A DNA stretch of 64,000 nt from Macrotrachela quadricornifera. Taxonomy: Eukaryota; Rotifera; Eurotatoria; Philodinida; Philodinidae. Both the position numbers and the translations under genes were made by a program. Shown piece by piece: positions 1 through 14,076 of this stretch; within the stretch, counting starts at the first letter, position 1; each line of letters opens with the position of its first letter. The stretch spans positions 349,990 through 413,989 of the forward strand of contig JAJEKB010020995.1 in the NCBI GenBank assembly GCA_022393335.1. Reading direction: 5' to 3'. The notes under the pieces are model-generated. The model worked only from the letters and a program-made list of their open reading frames with translations, ran no database searches and was not told where the DNA came from.

Positions 1-1
1 T

Positions 2-680
2 AAAGAACCAGTTGCACCACAACTTTTATGGCCATCACTCTATGGTAAAAATATGACCGGTTTTGATTTATACAATACTCAAATGTATGCAAATGCATAT
101 GCTGTTAGTAAAAGTTTACTTGGTGAAGAAACAACATTTAAAGGGGTATTATAAAAGAAAATATTTTGCTTATATCTTGTTTTTTTATTAGGATCATGCT
201 ATATTAAAACCACCCTCATCTAATTCTCTTCCAACTCCATGGCATCAAGATGAAGCATATTGGAATCCAACATTAATTTATGAATCACTTGGTGTTTGGG
301 TTGCTCTTCAACCTGTATCCATTGAAAATGGTTGTATGCAATTTATTGCTGGTTCTCATCAAACATCTGATGTACTTCCTCATCATACTCAAAATAATAA
401 TCCACGTATACATGGTCTGGAAGTTGATAATCCATCTGAACATATGAAGAATATTATTTCATGTCCACTTCCAAGTGGTGGAGCAACATTTCATCATTGT
501 CGTACTTTACATTATACAGGTCCAAATCTTTCAAATGAACCACGTCGTGCTTATACATTACAATTTCAATGTAATACAAAAACACGTGATCAACCACGTC
601 CAAATAGTTGGAATGATACAAAAATAACTGAACGTGAAAAACGAGCAAAAGAAAGTGGTTGGTCTCTTCGAGCACCTTAG
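2..680 (+). CDS. Phytanoyl-CoA dioxygenase (PhyH) family protein, 5'-partial
   Basis: C-terminal part of a non-haem Fe(II)/2-oxoglutarate-dependent dioxygenase of the PhyH family. Exon 2..145 is open to the window edge, so the N-terminus lies outside. A 46-bp GT-AG intron (146-191) joins it in phase 0 to exon 192..680, which ends in TAG. The WHQDEAYW stretch near base 240 supplies the family's His-x-Asp iron ligands. The later GGATFHHCRTLHYTGPN stretch carries the distal His, and the Arg residues of NEPRRAYTLQF fit the 2-oxoglutarate-binding arm. Known members hydroxylate acyl chains or small metabolites; the substrate here cannot be told. The next gene converges from the other strand about 100 bp downstream. 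Confidence 0.85.
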
Positions 681-740
681 GAAAAAAAATTTTTTTATTG
701 GGAATGTTATAGAAACATAATTATTAATATAAATATGTTA

Positions 741-779
741 AATAAACAAAATAAATAAATAAATAAATAAATAAATAAA
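741..779. repeat. (AAAT)n microsatellite between convergent genes
   Basis: About nine AAAT-like units lie between the stop codons of the PhyH gene (+) and the mucin-like gene (-). The AATAAA-like words could also serve as polyadenylation signals on the + side. Confidence 0.8.
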
Positions 780-782
780 CAG

Positions 783-1657
783 TTAAGCAAAAGAGATTCG
801 ATGTGGCCAATGGCTATTTGTTATTTCAGGTTGTTCAAGTTGAAGAATAATATTATCTGCTTCATTATCACGTGCTCGCCAATTTCGAAGAAATCTAATA
901 GAAAAACAAACTTAAGATAGGGATATATTCTTTTTAAAGTGTTTTCATCATTCTATATATCTGAAAGATATTACTTCAAGCATTTTTATCTCATAAGCGA
1001 AGTGTTCGTTACTGTTTATATGTGGAAAAACAATAAACGTACCGTTTATATGGAGTTTGATAATGATAATAGAGAAGGCCAATACCACTGACGGCTCCTA
1101 TCGTGATTATAAGAGCAATTAAGAGCCACCAACCTGGTTTTGATGATGCTATTTGTAAAAGAGATAGAAGTTAAGTACTGTATTTTGACGTGATATTTAA
1201 CGATGAAAATGTCTCAAGGACTAGATAATCAATTATCTCGCTGTAAAATACTTGTCTATACATTTTTCTCAATTTAGATAATAAATAAAAAATGAATTGA
1301 TATATTCTATGGATAATTTCAATTTTACTTACAATCTGGAGGTTGATTACGATCAAGATTTGATGTAGTCAATTCTCCTATAGAAGTAGTATTGAGCAAA
1401 ATAGTTGATTGTAAAGTTGTTGTTAATGTTGTTAGATTTGTTGTTATAGTTATATTTGATGAATTAAATGTCACATTAGTTGTAACAGCTGTCGTCGTAT
1501 TGAAAAATAAAGTTGTTGATAAAGGTGTTTCATCAGTTTGATTTGTTAAATTTTCATTATCTGTTACATTTACTATTGGAGTAATCGATAGAAGTAATGT
1601 TGTTGATTGAGAATTTATTGTTTGATAAACAATGAATAATAATGATATACTAAACAC
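783..1657 (-). CDS. Small single-pass membrane protein with Thr/Asn-rich ectodomain
   Basis: Three exons on the minus strand: 1333..1657, 1043..1148 and 783..894 (543 nt, 180 aa). Donors and acceptors are GT-AG and phases 1 and 2 match. The protein starts with a hydrophobic signal-like stretch (MFSISLLFIVYQ), followed by a Thr/Ser/Asn-rich region with many N-x-T/S sequons, suggesting a heavily glycosylated, mucin-like ectodomain. One transmembrane helix follows (WWLLIALIITIGAVSGIGLL), then a ~45-residue cytoplasmic tail ending HRISFA. I do not recognise a family. The topology (type I) and glycosylation are inferences from composition; the gene model itself is well supported by frame continuity. 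Confidence 0.75.
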
Positions 1658-2877
1658 TATATATATATATATATATATGAATTGTTTTGATAGATATTTT
1701 TTTATTAATAGGCTATGTGCATCTTACCGTAAAATGATGTCATTTTTAACGGAATATAAATCTATAGAAAAAAGAAGAGAAAATAGTTATGTAATTAAAT
1801 ATATATGCATAAAAAAAAATTTTTATTTACTTTTTTTTGTTTTATTTATTAAAGAGAAAAGATTTTGCTTTCTAAAAAGAGTAAAAATTAGTATATTCTT
1901 AATAAATTAAAGATACATGAAAGAGAAACTTCATTTCAAGTAAATAATTTAGTTTTGAAAGAAAAAAGAAAATCTACATTATAATATATATATGTATATT
2001 TGCATTACGAAGGACATTACTCCGTACGAATAAAACGCACGTTGTCTATACTTATGTTAATTATGATTGGAAGGACATAAGAAAAAAAACCTGAAGAAGA
2101 AAATGATGCGTTCTCTTTCTCTCTCTCTTTCTCTCTTTTTTTGCTTTTTTTTTTCCTTTATGAGACGTGTCAATGACACAATGGTGATATAGACCCGTAG
2201 GTGGTGCTCAAAACAGTTAAATCTACTAATATTAAATACATATGAATCATAAAGAAAATTTTTAATATAATCAGTTATCATATAAAGATATATTATCTCA
2301 ACAATCGTATAGGAAAAATGCTAATACTATAGAAAAATAAAGAGCATATCATTATTATCAATCTATTCTATCATCGATCGTTATATAATGAAAGAAATCC
2401 AATAACTTAACAATAGACAATAGAAAACAAGATATTGATTGGTGGTTCACTCATCATGCTAGTTTTCTTAATACATTATGAAAAGAGAGAAGAAAAAAAA
2501 AGAACAGATAGAATACTCTTTTCTCTCTTTCGAGTTAGAACGCAAGAGAAGATAACACTTTATGTCTAGCTAAAAATATGACATGACATAGTTACGTGAT
2601 CAAATAACGCACAATGTTGGAACGTACAAATAATACTTTGACCGCTAATGTATGTAAATTGAATATTTCTATATTTAATAAATAACAAAAAAAAAAGAGA
2701 AATCTGAATATTTTATGACTATTTGATATTTGACCGATATATTTCGATAAAAAAAAAGAGAACTTAAGTAATATTTTAATACGTAAAAAACCTTAAGCAA
2801 ACTTTTGATAATAATTGAATGAAACATAGAAAGAGGAAAGATGTATAATACTTTAGGAACTTCGAAATGATCGAGAT

Positions 2878-3132
2878 ATGATGATGTCTGCTGATACACC
2901 TTTTGTTGATGGTCCAACTACTCAAGATGGATTACCAGTTATTGACCGAACATCACGTACTATATCTCGACGTGTAAGTTAAAATTAATAATTATTTCAA
3001 ATAAATCTCGAGTTATTTTTTTCTCTTTTTAAATTTTAGAAAGTGACAGTTCTTGTTTCTGTTGCTATTTTCATTGGTGTAATCATTCTTGTCATATTAA
3101 TACCTGCATTAGGTCTTCGAAAAAGCGATTAA
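2878..3132 (+). CDS. 62-aa single-pass membrane protein, unrecognised
   Basis: Two exons, 2878..2973 and 3040..3132, joined in phase 0 by a 66-bp GTAAGT...TTTTAG intron. Three ATG codons stand in tandem at the start; the first is chosen because a TAG lies just upstream in frame. About 32 polar residues are followed by a hydrophobic helix (VTVLVSVAIFIGVIILVILI) and a short basic end (GLRKSD). It is shaped like a small tail-anchored or type III membrane protein. No family is recognised. The clean splice and full frame argue for a real gene. Confidence 0.65.
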
Positions 3133-3248
3133 TTTTATTAAAATAAAAAAAAAACAGAAAGAAACAATAGATTTGCTTGTATACAAAAAAAAAACATTTT
3201 TTTTTGTTCATAAACATAAAAAAAAAAAAAATAAGATGTAATAGATTA

Positions 3249-3919
3249 TCACAATGGAACTAATTCAAGTAGGTCATTCTCTTCATATATTTTATAAATA
3301 TTATTATAAATATTTTTAATTATTGGAAAACATTCTTCAGTTTTACGAGAATCAATTTCACCCCGTAATAATGTTTGTCTTAATGTTTCACGTTTAGGTA
3401 TTGTTGCTGTTGCAAACCAAATACTTAATCGAATAGGTTTATTATGTCGTTTATGTAAAGTTTGTTTATATACATCCCATGCAATATGTTTTGAATTTGA
3501 AGATTCATTTGATGATATAACTGCTCGTTCTAAAAAAAGATATGTAAATTCTAAAGCTCGTAATAAACGTAATAATGCTATTGTTCCAGTTTTATCATCT
3601 TGAGTTTTTTCATATTCAATCATTGTTTGAACAGTATTATAATTGATTGGATTGGTTTTATAAAGATTGTCAATAAGAATAAATTTATCAGCAAGATCAT
3701 GAGCAACAAATGAAAAAACGACATTTAGATGATCAAAAAATCTATATAATTAAATAAAAATATATTAGAATTTTTTTGTTTTATATTTATTAATACTTAC
3801 TTTGCTAATTCTCGAAAAGCAATTATAAATTCATGAAGATGAATGGATTTATTATCTGATTTATCAATAACATTACTGAAGGTTTTATAAACACTATCAA
3901 TACTATATTCAGTTGTCAT
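3249..3919 (-). CDS. CPTP: Ceramide-1-phosphate / glycolipid transfer protein (GLTP fold)
   Basis: Two exons, 3801..3919 and 3249..3741 (203 aa). The GLTP family moves sphingolipids between membranes in the cytosol. The fold's signature helices are visible: FFDHLNVVFSFVAHDLADK with the D-x3-K headgroup pair, ALLRLLRALEFTYLFLERAV with the Arg pair, the conserved His in TLHKRHNKP, and the C-terminal ENDLLELVPL that resembles the CPTP tail. Asp-x3-Lys with no GLTP-type Asn/Trp favours the phosphate-headgroup (CPTP) branch over the sugar-binding branch. Length is close to the usual ~210 aa. The family call is firm; the exact ligand is inferred. Confidence 0.85.
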
Positions 3920-4170
3920 TGATATATGTACAATTGGAAAAATTAACTAAATAAAAACGAAAACGAAATAAATGAATATATATTTGATTACTGAATGAAT
4001 CATAATCTACGAATGAATAATTATTGATTAATAAAAGAGGTCACAAGTAGTAATAATAATTATTTTTTAAAAAGGTCTATTTACATTCTTCTCATCTATT
4101 ACAAAAATAAATATTCAAAATGAATCTTATGAATAACTAAAATTTAAGAAATTAAATAATTCATTTTACT

Positions 4171-4955
4171 ATTGATCAGACTGATATTTTATTATTCGTA
4201 GAATCTGTTGATATCATATAAAGGACAAAAGTCAAGAATTATGATCGACTAAATCATGAAATTTTGAGCTGGAATAAACATATCGTTCATGAGATACAGC
4301 TGTAGTTAAAAACAACTTGCAACAATTATAAGTATCATATTTTTAGGGCTGGCCCTTCAATAGTTATACTAGATAAGGGCTTTGGGGAACTGTGGACTTT
4401 TTTTTATACGATTCTATTAGCTTCTTCTAGGACTGTTGAAACAAAGCAGTAAGATCTAACTGCATTAGATTCAAATAAATGGCTGTCGGTCAAAACATCT
4501 AAACGAACACTTAAAATATGTACATGCAAAAATAAAAGTTGTTTCTGGTTGGAATCATTTTCCAAATAAAGTTGTGTTGTCTATTACACACTGAGATACA
4601 GTTCTTATGATCTTTATTCAGTCAACATGCTTGGAAAACATTTATTTTTCTTTTCTATTAGCTGTAAGCGATGAAAAGAGCGATACTGCTTTAGAAACGT
4701 TTTATCAATCAGAACGCCTCTAATGAGAAAATGAATAAAAAAAAGTATCAGTCGTGTCAATCGACAACTCATTAACATTGAGAACAGAAACTATATTACC
4801 GAGAAAAAATTTAGATCTAAATTATATAATTCGATTTTTTCATGTATGTATAGTTAAAGGTCAAAAAAACCAATAGAATGATCATAATTCTTGACCTTCA
4901 TCTAATCTCAAACAGATCCTACTTGTAGATAAAATATTAATGTGATCAGCGGTTG
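4171..4955. mobile_element. Non-autonomous element with long inverted ends (family A, large copy)
   Basis: The 1.4-kb stretch from 3920 to 5321 has no gene. Its core is bounded by two inverted arms. The left arm (about 4171-4246) reads GATATTTTAT, then ATCTGTT, then GTCAAGAATTATGATC. The right arm (about 4879-4955) holds the same words on the other strand (GATCATAATTCTTGAC). The arms match those of the compact element at 20869-21049, so this is a larger member of the same family with ~630 bp of non-coding filler. No transposase is visible. Confidence 0.6.
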
Positions 4956-5321
4956 ACACTGGAGACTCTTCTCTCGTTAACAAAACTTCGTAAAATGAAT
5001 TGTATCGAAAAGCATAGATAATAATTTTTAATCATAAATTTCACGATTTGACTTAACCAAATGTAAATTGAAATAGTAAAAAGAACTGTATCCACCTATT
5101 GATCGATATGATCTCTATAGATATATTTCACAGAATTTGTATTGTTATTGTAAATAAATATATCAACTTATCTAAATAACAGAATATATGATATCAAAGT
5201 TGAAAACGCTTTGCACTAGCATGTATATATATTTGAGAAACAAAAAAAAAAATGAATGGAACATAAATATATAGTTCTTTTTCGATTATAAGAGATTGGA
5301 TATAATGAGCAATAATAATCT

Positions 5322-5749
5322 TCAAAAACCGTGGACTTTGAGCTGTTCAGCTTGACAAATACCAATTTCTTTAAGGAATTGACTAACATTAGTACGTTGA
5401 TCACCTTGAAGTTGAATTACTTCACCATATTCTTGGTGTTCAACAACAGTACCATTACAAGCAAATTTCTTTTTGAATGCACGTAATAAACGTTTTTTAT
5501 CAAATTCTTCTCCAATACCCTAAATACATATATACGTAAAAAAAAAATAGAATCAAGAAAAATTATGTTTAATACTTGAACTGTCGTTAAAGTTTTTTTA
5601 CCGCTTCGTTGTTGAATACGGATATGGATTATACTGGAGCTACGTTGGCCATTTGCGCCACCGCTAGCTCCACTATCCAATGTACTTAATCCGGTCACAT
5701 CGGCGAACGGATCGGCTGAACGAAGATTAATTATATTCTGATCGGTCAT
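5322..5749 (-). CDS. EIF1: Translation initiation factor eIF1 (SUI1)
   Basis: Two exons, 5576..5749 and 5322..5519, joined in phase 0 (123 aa). eIF1 binds the 40S subunit near the P site and polices start-codon choice. The N-terminal part is variable. The SUI1 core follows: IHIRIQQRSGKKTLTTVQ, GIGEEFDKKRLLRAFKKKF, ACNGTVVEHQEYGEVIQLQG and DQRTNVSQFLKEIG, ending in the typical LKVHGF. The length is slightly above the usual ~113 aa because of a Ser/Gly/Ala-rich insert near residue 25. The identification is secure. Confidence 0.97.
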
Positions 5750-6190
5750 GCGATAAAAACAAAAAAGGAAAAACGCTTTCTTTTTCTTGTTTTAATTCAA
5801 TAAATACTAGAACTTGATTTTTTATTATAGATAAATATATATATAAAAATAATCTAAAATATGAAGAATAACGCAATAATTTTGTTGCATAATTTATGTC
5901 GATATAAATTTTACTTGTCCAAAGGCAAACAATAAATGATTATACAAGAGGAAAAAAAAACAAACTAGGATGCATACATCTATAATAAGGAAAGATCTAG
6001 GGTATACACTAAGAAAGAAAAGAATCACATACATATGTGGAATATGAAAAAAAAAAAATTCGTTAAAGGGAATGTTAAAATGAAACCGGTCTTTTACAAC
6101 AATAACACTGATAGTTTGAATATTGCAATATTTTTTTGATAAACGAACATAAATATATAAATGCATAAGAAGAGAAATTGCAGTACTGTT

Positions 6191-8281
<2,091 letters not shown>

Positions 8282-9049
8282 TATTCTAGAATATTGAATT
8301 ATAATAAGAAAAAATAAAGTAAATAAATAAAAAAAAAACAATCTAATCAAATAATAAAGCAAACGACAGACATTGCGTTTACTTTTTTGAATTGATGGGT
8401 GTTGGCAGCTGACGATGATCAGATCGTGTTTTATTCATAATTAGAGCAGAAAAAAATGAAATAGATTACCAGAGAAAATCAAATAAAAACTCTTAGCAAT
8501 AATAATAGCAATTTAAATGGCTTACTCGTCTTCAGACATTTAAATAATAAATTTATAAAAAAGATGATACTCCTTCAAGGATATATATTTGTTCAATAGA
8601 AAAGAAAATATATGCGTATAATAATTATATAGTGTAATCGTCATCTTGAGTCATTGTTTGCTGACCTCTATATATAATAAATATATAAAATTATTTCAAA
8701 AGAGGACGCTAGATAAAGGTATATAATTATTGTTTTTAATAATTCTAATGTTGAATGTCGTTATTAAACTACAAGTTGTACTTTTGTATATTTATTCTTG
8801 GATCTATAAACATATAAAGAATAAAGGTAAAGGTTCGTTTCTTTTTCTTTGTTAAAGGTGCATGTAAGTTTTAATCTTCTCTATAATGTATACACAGATG
8901 GTGATAATGTACAAAAGAAAAAAATAAATAATATATCAATCTATCTCTTTCGATAGAATTTCGAAGGAGGAAGAATTCGATAGGTAGATTAGAAATTGAT
9001 TATAACAGGAAGAAAAATAAGTGAGATTGCATTTTTATTTTCATATATA
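8282..9049. other. Gene-free gap between divergent genes
   Basis: About 770 bp separate the V-ATPase B start (-) from the myristoylated-type protein start (+). It should hold both promoters. It is AT-rich. I see no repeat pair, RNA gene or credible exon in it. Confidence 0.5.
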
Positions 9050-9784
9050 ATGGGTTTAACATCATCTACATGTAAACGTAAAAAACAAAACAAAATTATT
9101 ACAATTATTAATGATAAATATACTCAAACAGTGAATACATTACCAAATATGAGAGACAGTTCATCGTATCGTTGTTATCGTCATATGTCATCAAGATATC
9201 ATATGCAAAGATGCCTCGTTCCTTCTCTCCATTCAACTATCTTTAATAAATCTACCAATATCATTTCTCATCATCCTAATCCGTATGTAGCTAAAGCTTA
9301 CAATCGTATAACTGATCGAACAGATCCTTCTCGACTACCGTCATTATCAAATATTGTTAATAATCCACCTCATCACAAATATCGAGCATCGATTCAAGTT
9401 AAATCACTTTCGACGTTAGATACAGTCGAACAGTCAAATCAACAAAATATGGATAGTAGATCACGTTTAATAGAACGTTCGACATCTATACCAATCGATA
9501 TGTTTTTAATTGATATTTCAAATAAACAGGTTTCTGTTGGTCAACCAGTTTCAATGAATATACGTCATTTATGTTTGAAAGTACCAGATGAGAATCATAA
9601 AAATTCTTCAATTTTAAATCGTACTAAACTATCTTCAACGACTACTGATATAAATGAAAAACTTCTCGAATACATTCCAAATGCTTGTAAAAAATATCCA
9701 AATTTAACTGTCAATTCTAATCAATCCACTCATAATACACTTCATACGCAGTTACCACCACAATTTTCTCATACAAAGACTTGA
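9050..9784 (+). CDS. Putative N-myristoylated/palmitoylated basic protein, unrecognised (244 aa)
   Basis: A single open exon from ATG 9050 to TGA 9784. The first residues, MGLTSSTCKRKKQNK, match a dual-lipidation signal: Gly2 with Ser6 for myristoylation, Cys8 for palmitoylation, then a basic patch. This predicts attachment to the inner face of the plasma membrane. The rest is polar, rich in Ser, Thr, Asn and His, with no clear domain and low predicted order. An upstream in-frame stretch back to about 8996 lacks an ATG, so 9050 is chosen. No family is recognised. The lipidation is inferred from motif rules only. Confidence 0.6.
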   Translation: MGLTSSTCKRKKQNKIITIINDKYTQTVNTLPNMRDSSSYRCYRHMSSRYHMQRCLVPSLHSTIFNKSTNIISHHPNPYVAKAYNRITDRTDPSRLPSLSNIVNNPPHHKYRASIQVKSLSTLDTVEQSNQQNMDSRSRLIERSTSIPIDMFLIDISNKQVSVGQPVSMNIRHLCLKVPDENHKNSSILNRTKLSSTTTDINEKLLEYIPNACKKYPNLTVNSNQSTHNTLHTQLPPQFSHTKT

Positions 9785-10287
9785 TATTCATTATTAGAAT
9801 TTTATATTTTAATCTTTTCCTTCATAGTAATAGCGAAATAAAAGAGCTCTGAAAATACTCGGACGAGCATACGAAGAATTCCAATGTGTAATTGTATGTA
9901 CATGATAAACAGAAAATAATACTTCAAACTAATCATATAAACAAGAATAATATTGTAAAAAAAAATGGACATGATAATTACATAAGTTCCAAGGGTCATG
10001 TGCACATTTTCCGAGTAAAATTATGATAAACATTTATCTTTGAAAAAAAAATAAATGATTATTCATTGTTACTATCTCTTGAAAACCTGTTTCTCGCTTT
10101 TTATTTTACATGGAAAGAAAAAGATAAAATGTTGCTGATGTAATCATTTCATCGTCCGAGGCTGATAATATTTGAATGTTGAAAAAAAAACAACTGATTA
10201 TCTACCCTTTTTATCTATTTAATGAAAGTATTTTACTTCATTTATTTAGAAATTATTATAAAAAGATTAGATTGAATTTCTTTTGCG
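9785..10287. other. Gene-free gap
   Basis: Some 500 bp of AT-rich sequence between two + genes. No exon, RNA or repeat is supported. A minus-strand open frame near 9802-10005 is hydrophobic low-complexity translation. Confidence 0.4.
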
Positions 10288-13200
10288 ATGGATGAAAAAC
10301 AAGGAGATTCAATATCAACAGGTAATATAATAATGGCTCCAAATCAATCAAATATTTCGCAATTGAAAACAATATCTAATCAAGCAGATCATCATATTTT
10401 TCGTATTCATTGTCTTTCAAAAAAGAAAACTTTAAAAGACAAGAAATATACTTCCATAGATGATATCAAAAAAGATGCTTTTCTACTCTTTGACACGACA
10501 ACATTTAATAATGATAATGCTATTCTGACATACTTAGATGACAATAATGTTGAAATTCTATTAACTTCTGTACCTGATTTACCTAGAAAAGGTCATTCTA
10601 AAGATTTATTCATTAGATTTGTATGTAATTTTTCTTTCGATAACTAATACCTCAAATATATTTATGATTTCTTTATAGATTCTACCAACTTGTGCTATGT
10701 GTTCGAATCCATTTAGTATTATTAATGGACAATTACTATTTCAATGTTCTATAATTAAATGTGGTGAACAATATTGTGGCAATTGTGTTCAAGCTATTCA
10801 AGGATCTCCACCCGAACATCCATTCGTATGTATTACCTGTAAGAATCATGTTACTCCAAAACGAAATACGTTAATTGAAAAACACATTATTTGGAAGAGT
10901 ATGTGTAAATTATATGGAAGTCAAAGTTTACTTGATCTTCAAGGAGATTTAGAATTAATATCATGTCAACCTATTTTGAAAAGTATATCATTTCGACTTA
11001 TTCATCTTCAATCTCGACTTGTTAGTTTTCAAAAAATATTAGGAAATGATAATTTGTGTAAACCATCTGATAAGCAATTGATTAATAATACGAAAGAATT
11101 ATGTACGAAACTTGAATATCTCGCTCAACAAATACAAGAAATTAATCAAGAAATGGAATGTCATAGTGTTATTGTTAGTGATTGTGTAGAAGAGTATAAA
11201 GATGGTATGAGACATTTTGATCGTCTATGCGAAACATTAATTAAATATATTGAAAAACTCGAAATAAATGACGATGATATAACGATAAATACATCTAGTA
11301 CCCATAATGAACATATTAAACAATTGTATCGTATGAATAATTTGAACAAATTATCATCTGAACAAAATATTAATGCTATTAATTATATTCTCGAAGATAT
11401 TTTCTTTAGAAAGAAATGTCTTTCGTCACATTTAGAAATTGTCATGTCATTACTTGAAAATAAACCTCATCAAACTACATTAATTGATAATAATCTACGA
11501 AAAGCAAAAAAAAAGTTGCATATAATATCCACTATTGAAGAAAAACTAAATTATTTACGAGGAAATTTACCAGCTATTCAACGATTTATTAATGAATATG
11601 ATACTCTTTTACGAGATGATGAATATCCAGACATTCCTGGTTCAAAATTTATAGTATTACTTGAAGAATTACGTGTACGAACGGAAGAATTAGAAATCTC
11701 AAAACATTTTCCTGAAATCTTTCAATTAACGAAACAATGGCAGGATGATCATGGTGCAGACAATGAATTTAAGCCGAAAATAATTGAACTTTTCAAAAGT
11801 GTGGAATTGGATATAAAATATTTATTAAGCCATCATAATTATATCGATTCATTTCCATACAAAATTGGTGTTATTGGTGATGGAAGTGTTGGGAAAAGTG
11901 CATTATTAATAAATCTAGCCAATATAAATGAGTTTTCTTCAATGGTTAATAATGAACGAAGCACATTTGGTTATCTTCAATTCGATACATCCATTGATAA
12001 GTATTTACATAATAACAAGCCTATTCCAATTACTTTTGTCGATATTGAAGGAGCCACTGATGTTGATAAATTTCAATCAATTGGAAATTATATTGAATTA
12101 ATCAATAAAGCAGACTGTGATCTATACATTATTGTGTTTGATAAACAATTCAGTAATCACAATCGTATTTGTCAAGAATATATTGAGAATATACTTGCAC
12201 GAAAATGTCTTTTGGTTAGAAGCAAAGCTGATTCACTTTTTAATATTATTTTAGAGGAATCAACCGGTAAAAAATATAAAGAGAATATTACTACAAACTA
12301 TCAAGTAAAACTCGCTTTAAATGAAGCTAAAAAACGTGCTTTAAAAACCTTCGATGACCAACGTCTAATTCAAAAAGTATATTTAACAGCAGTTATTTGT
12401 GATGATGATGATCTGAAAGATGCATCTTTTACCGCATTCGATCAAGATAAATTGGAAGATGAAATTCTTCGATTGGCAATTGAAGATTTTCGAGTAGAAC
12501 GCATCTGTAAACTTGCCACTCTCGCTTCAAGAGCCGTTATCAATGTATGTTTTCGTCGTGGATATGCAGTTTCACAAACACAGTATAGATGGCTTGCTGC
12601 TGGTGCTAGTATTATCCCATTCTGTGATGAGCTACCAGCATTTTTTGGACGTGAAAAAATTCGTCAAGCTTTTGGTATTCATGACAATTCGACGATAACA
12701 AATGTATTTTTTAGAATATCAGACTCTTTTGAAGAATATTTAAAGGAAAAAAGTTTTTCAGTACCAAAAAAATATTTGAAATCTGGCTATTTCAAATATT
12801 TGATACCTAAAAATATGAAACAATATAAGTCACTGTCAGTTACAGATCCAAATCAATATGTTAAACAAGCTTCAGTATATATCCGAAACAAAACCCTCTG
12901 TTCACAAAATGTCGAAAATTGTGTTCGTCATACAGCTACTACCATTTTTGGACGTATTGCTATGACTCTCGGTATAGTAGGCACTTTGGCTGATGATGCT
13001 GCACGAATTGTTGTTCCAACTACATCGGCTGCCTTACGTACCGTTTCAATTGCTGGTATTGTTGTTGGCGCAGTACTTACTCCGGTGTTTGCTGCATGGT
13101 CATTCTATTCTACTGGAAAACGAATGAATGAACATCTTCATTTACTCTGTGATGATCTTGTGATTATTCTTGCACATTTTATAATTAATTTGTGCAATAG

Positions 13201-13315
13201 TTGTTGTCAAAGTATAGAATTACCTCTACTTCCATCATCTGAAACCGATTCTTTATCGTCTGACACAGATTCTTTGTCTTCTGATATAGATTTCTTGTCT
13301 TTTGACAATGAATAG
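10288..13315 (+). CDS. Large IRG-like GTPase fused to RING-like zinc finger and coiled coil
   Basis: Two exons, 10288..10620 and 10679..13315, phase 0, 989 aa. Order: (1) residues ~38-97 look like a PB1 domain, with ILTYLDDNNVEI and SVPDL as an OPCA-like acidic motif. (2) Eight Cys at 116, 119, 134, 139, 144, 147, 162 and 165 form a RING-type pattern. (3) Long helices with coiled-coil character fill ~200-490. (4) A GTPase has P-loop GDGSVGKS (511-518), switch DIEG (566-569) and SKAD (626-629) as the base-recognition loop. (5) A helical region has LAAGASIIPFCDELP near 751, reminiscent of the immunity-related GTPase C-terminus. (6) Hydrophobic helices span ~869-930, then a Ser/Asp-rich tail. 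By analogy it may be a membrane-acting immune effector with ubiquitin-ligase-like ends; that role is inference. The long ORF is firm, the IRG link moderate. Confidence 0.8.
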
Positions 13316-14076
13316 ATTAATAAAAATAAGATTCATTATAGTTCAAATTCCATTATTAATTTATTGAATATCAAAAGTATCTATATTTAGTATTCGTTTG
13401 ATAAACTTTGGTGAACAAAATTGGAACGATATTGTCACAAGAGATTAGTTCAATTATTTAGATGAACATGATTCTAAACAAATGAAACAGGAGTTTGTAA
13501 TTTTCATGTAGTTTATATAACTACTAATTCAAACTGAAAAAATAAAAAATATTTTCGATTTCGAATATTGAGACCAAATGTCCCATGTAATTTGAAGCAT
13601 TGATATATGTATATTACGTGGTATATACAAGCAAACTTTATTAAGTTAAAAGCTATTCAGAGACAAAGAAGAAATTTTCATCGTCGTACATTTCATTATA
13701 TATGATCAATTGAGAAGACAAAAGTTATATATCCAAATAATGTTGATTTAGAGTCTTTTATTGTTAATGATCGAAAATAACACATGTGCAGCGCATTTAA
13801 CACATGTCTTCATATGGTTATTATTCGAAATAAAACGAATATTTTCTTCTCAATAACGATTATTATACAAAGAAATCTTTCTTTTTATTTTTTTATGTGA
13901 AGAAAAGTAAGAAAGTGTCTTAATGTAGGATACGGATCGAAGAATCCATCACTTATACATTATCCTTTTACATCTATTCTTTATATTTGTTTTTATTTCG
14001 TATGCAATCATTCGTGTCTTTATATTCATTACATTATCATCGATTATTAACAAAAATAATCTAAACGAAAACAACA
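13316..14076. other. Gene-free gap
   Basis: About 760 bp between two + genes, AT-rich. The word AACACATGT occurs twice near 13780-13810. No exon or transposon boundary is recognised. Confidence 0.4.

Noticed and set aside
454..675. 73-codon minus-strand frame opposite the PhyH gene
   Set aside because: Shadow of the true + strand exon, which has clear family motifs.
1632..1910. 92-codon + frame with TA repeats
   Set aside because: Low-complexity Tyr/Ile/Phe/Lys translation of AT-rich DNA upstream of a real minus-strand gene.
8996..9049. Extension of the 244-aa protein upstream to 8996
   Set aside because: No ATG in that part, and the lipidation-type start MGLTSSTC at 9050 is far more plausible.
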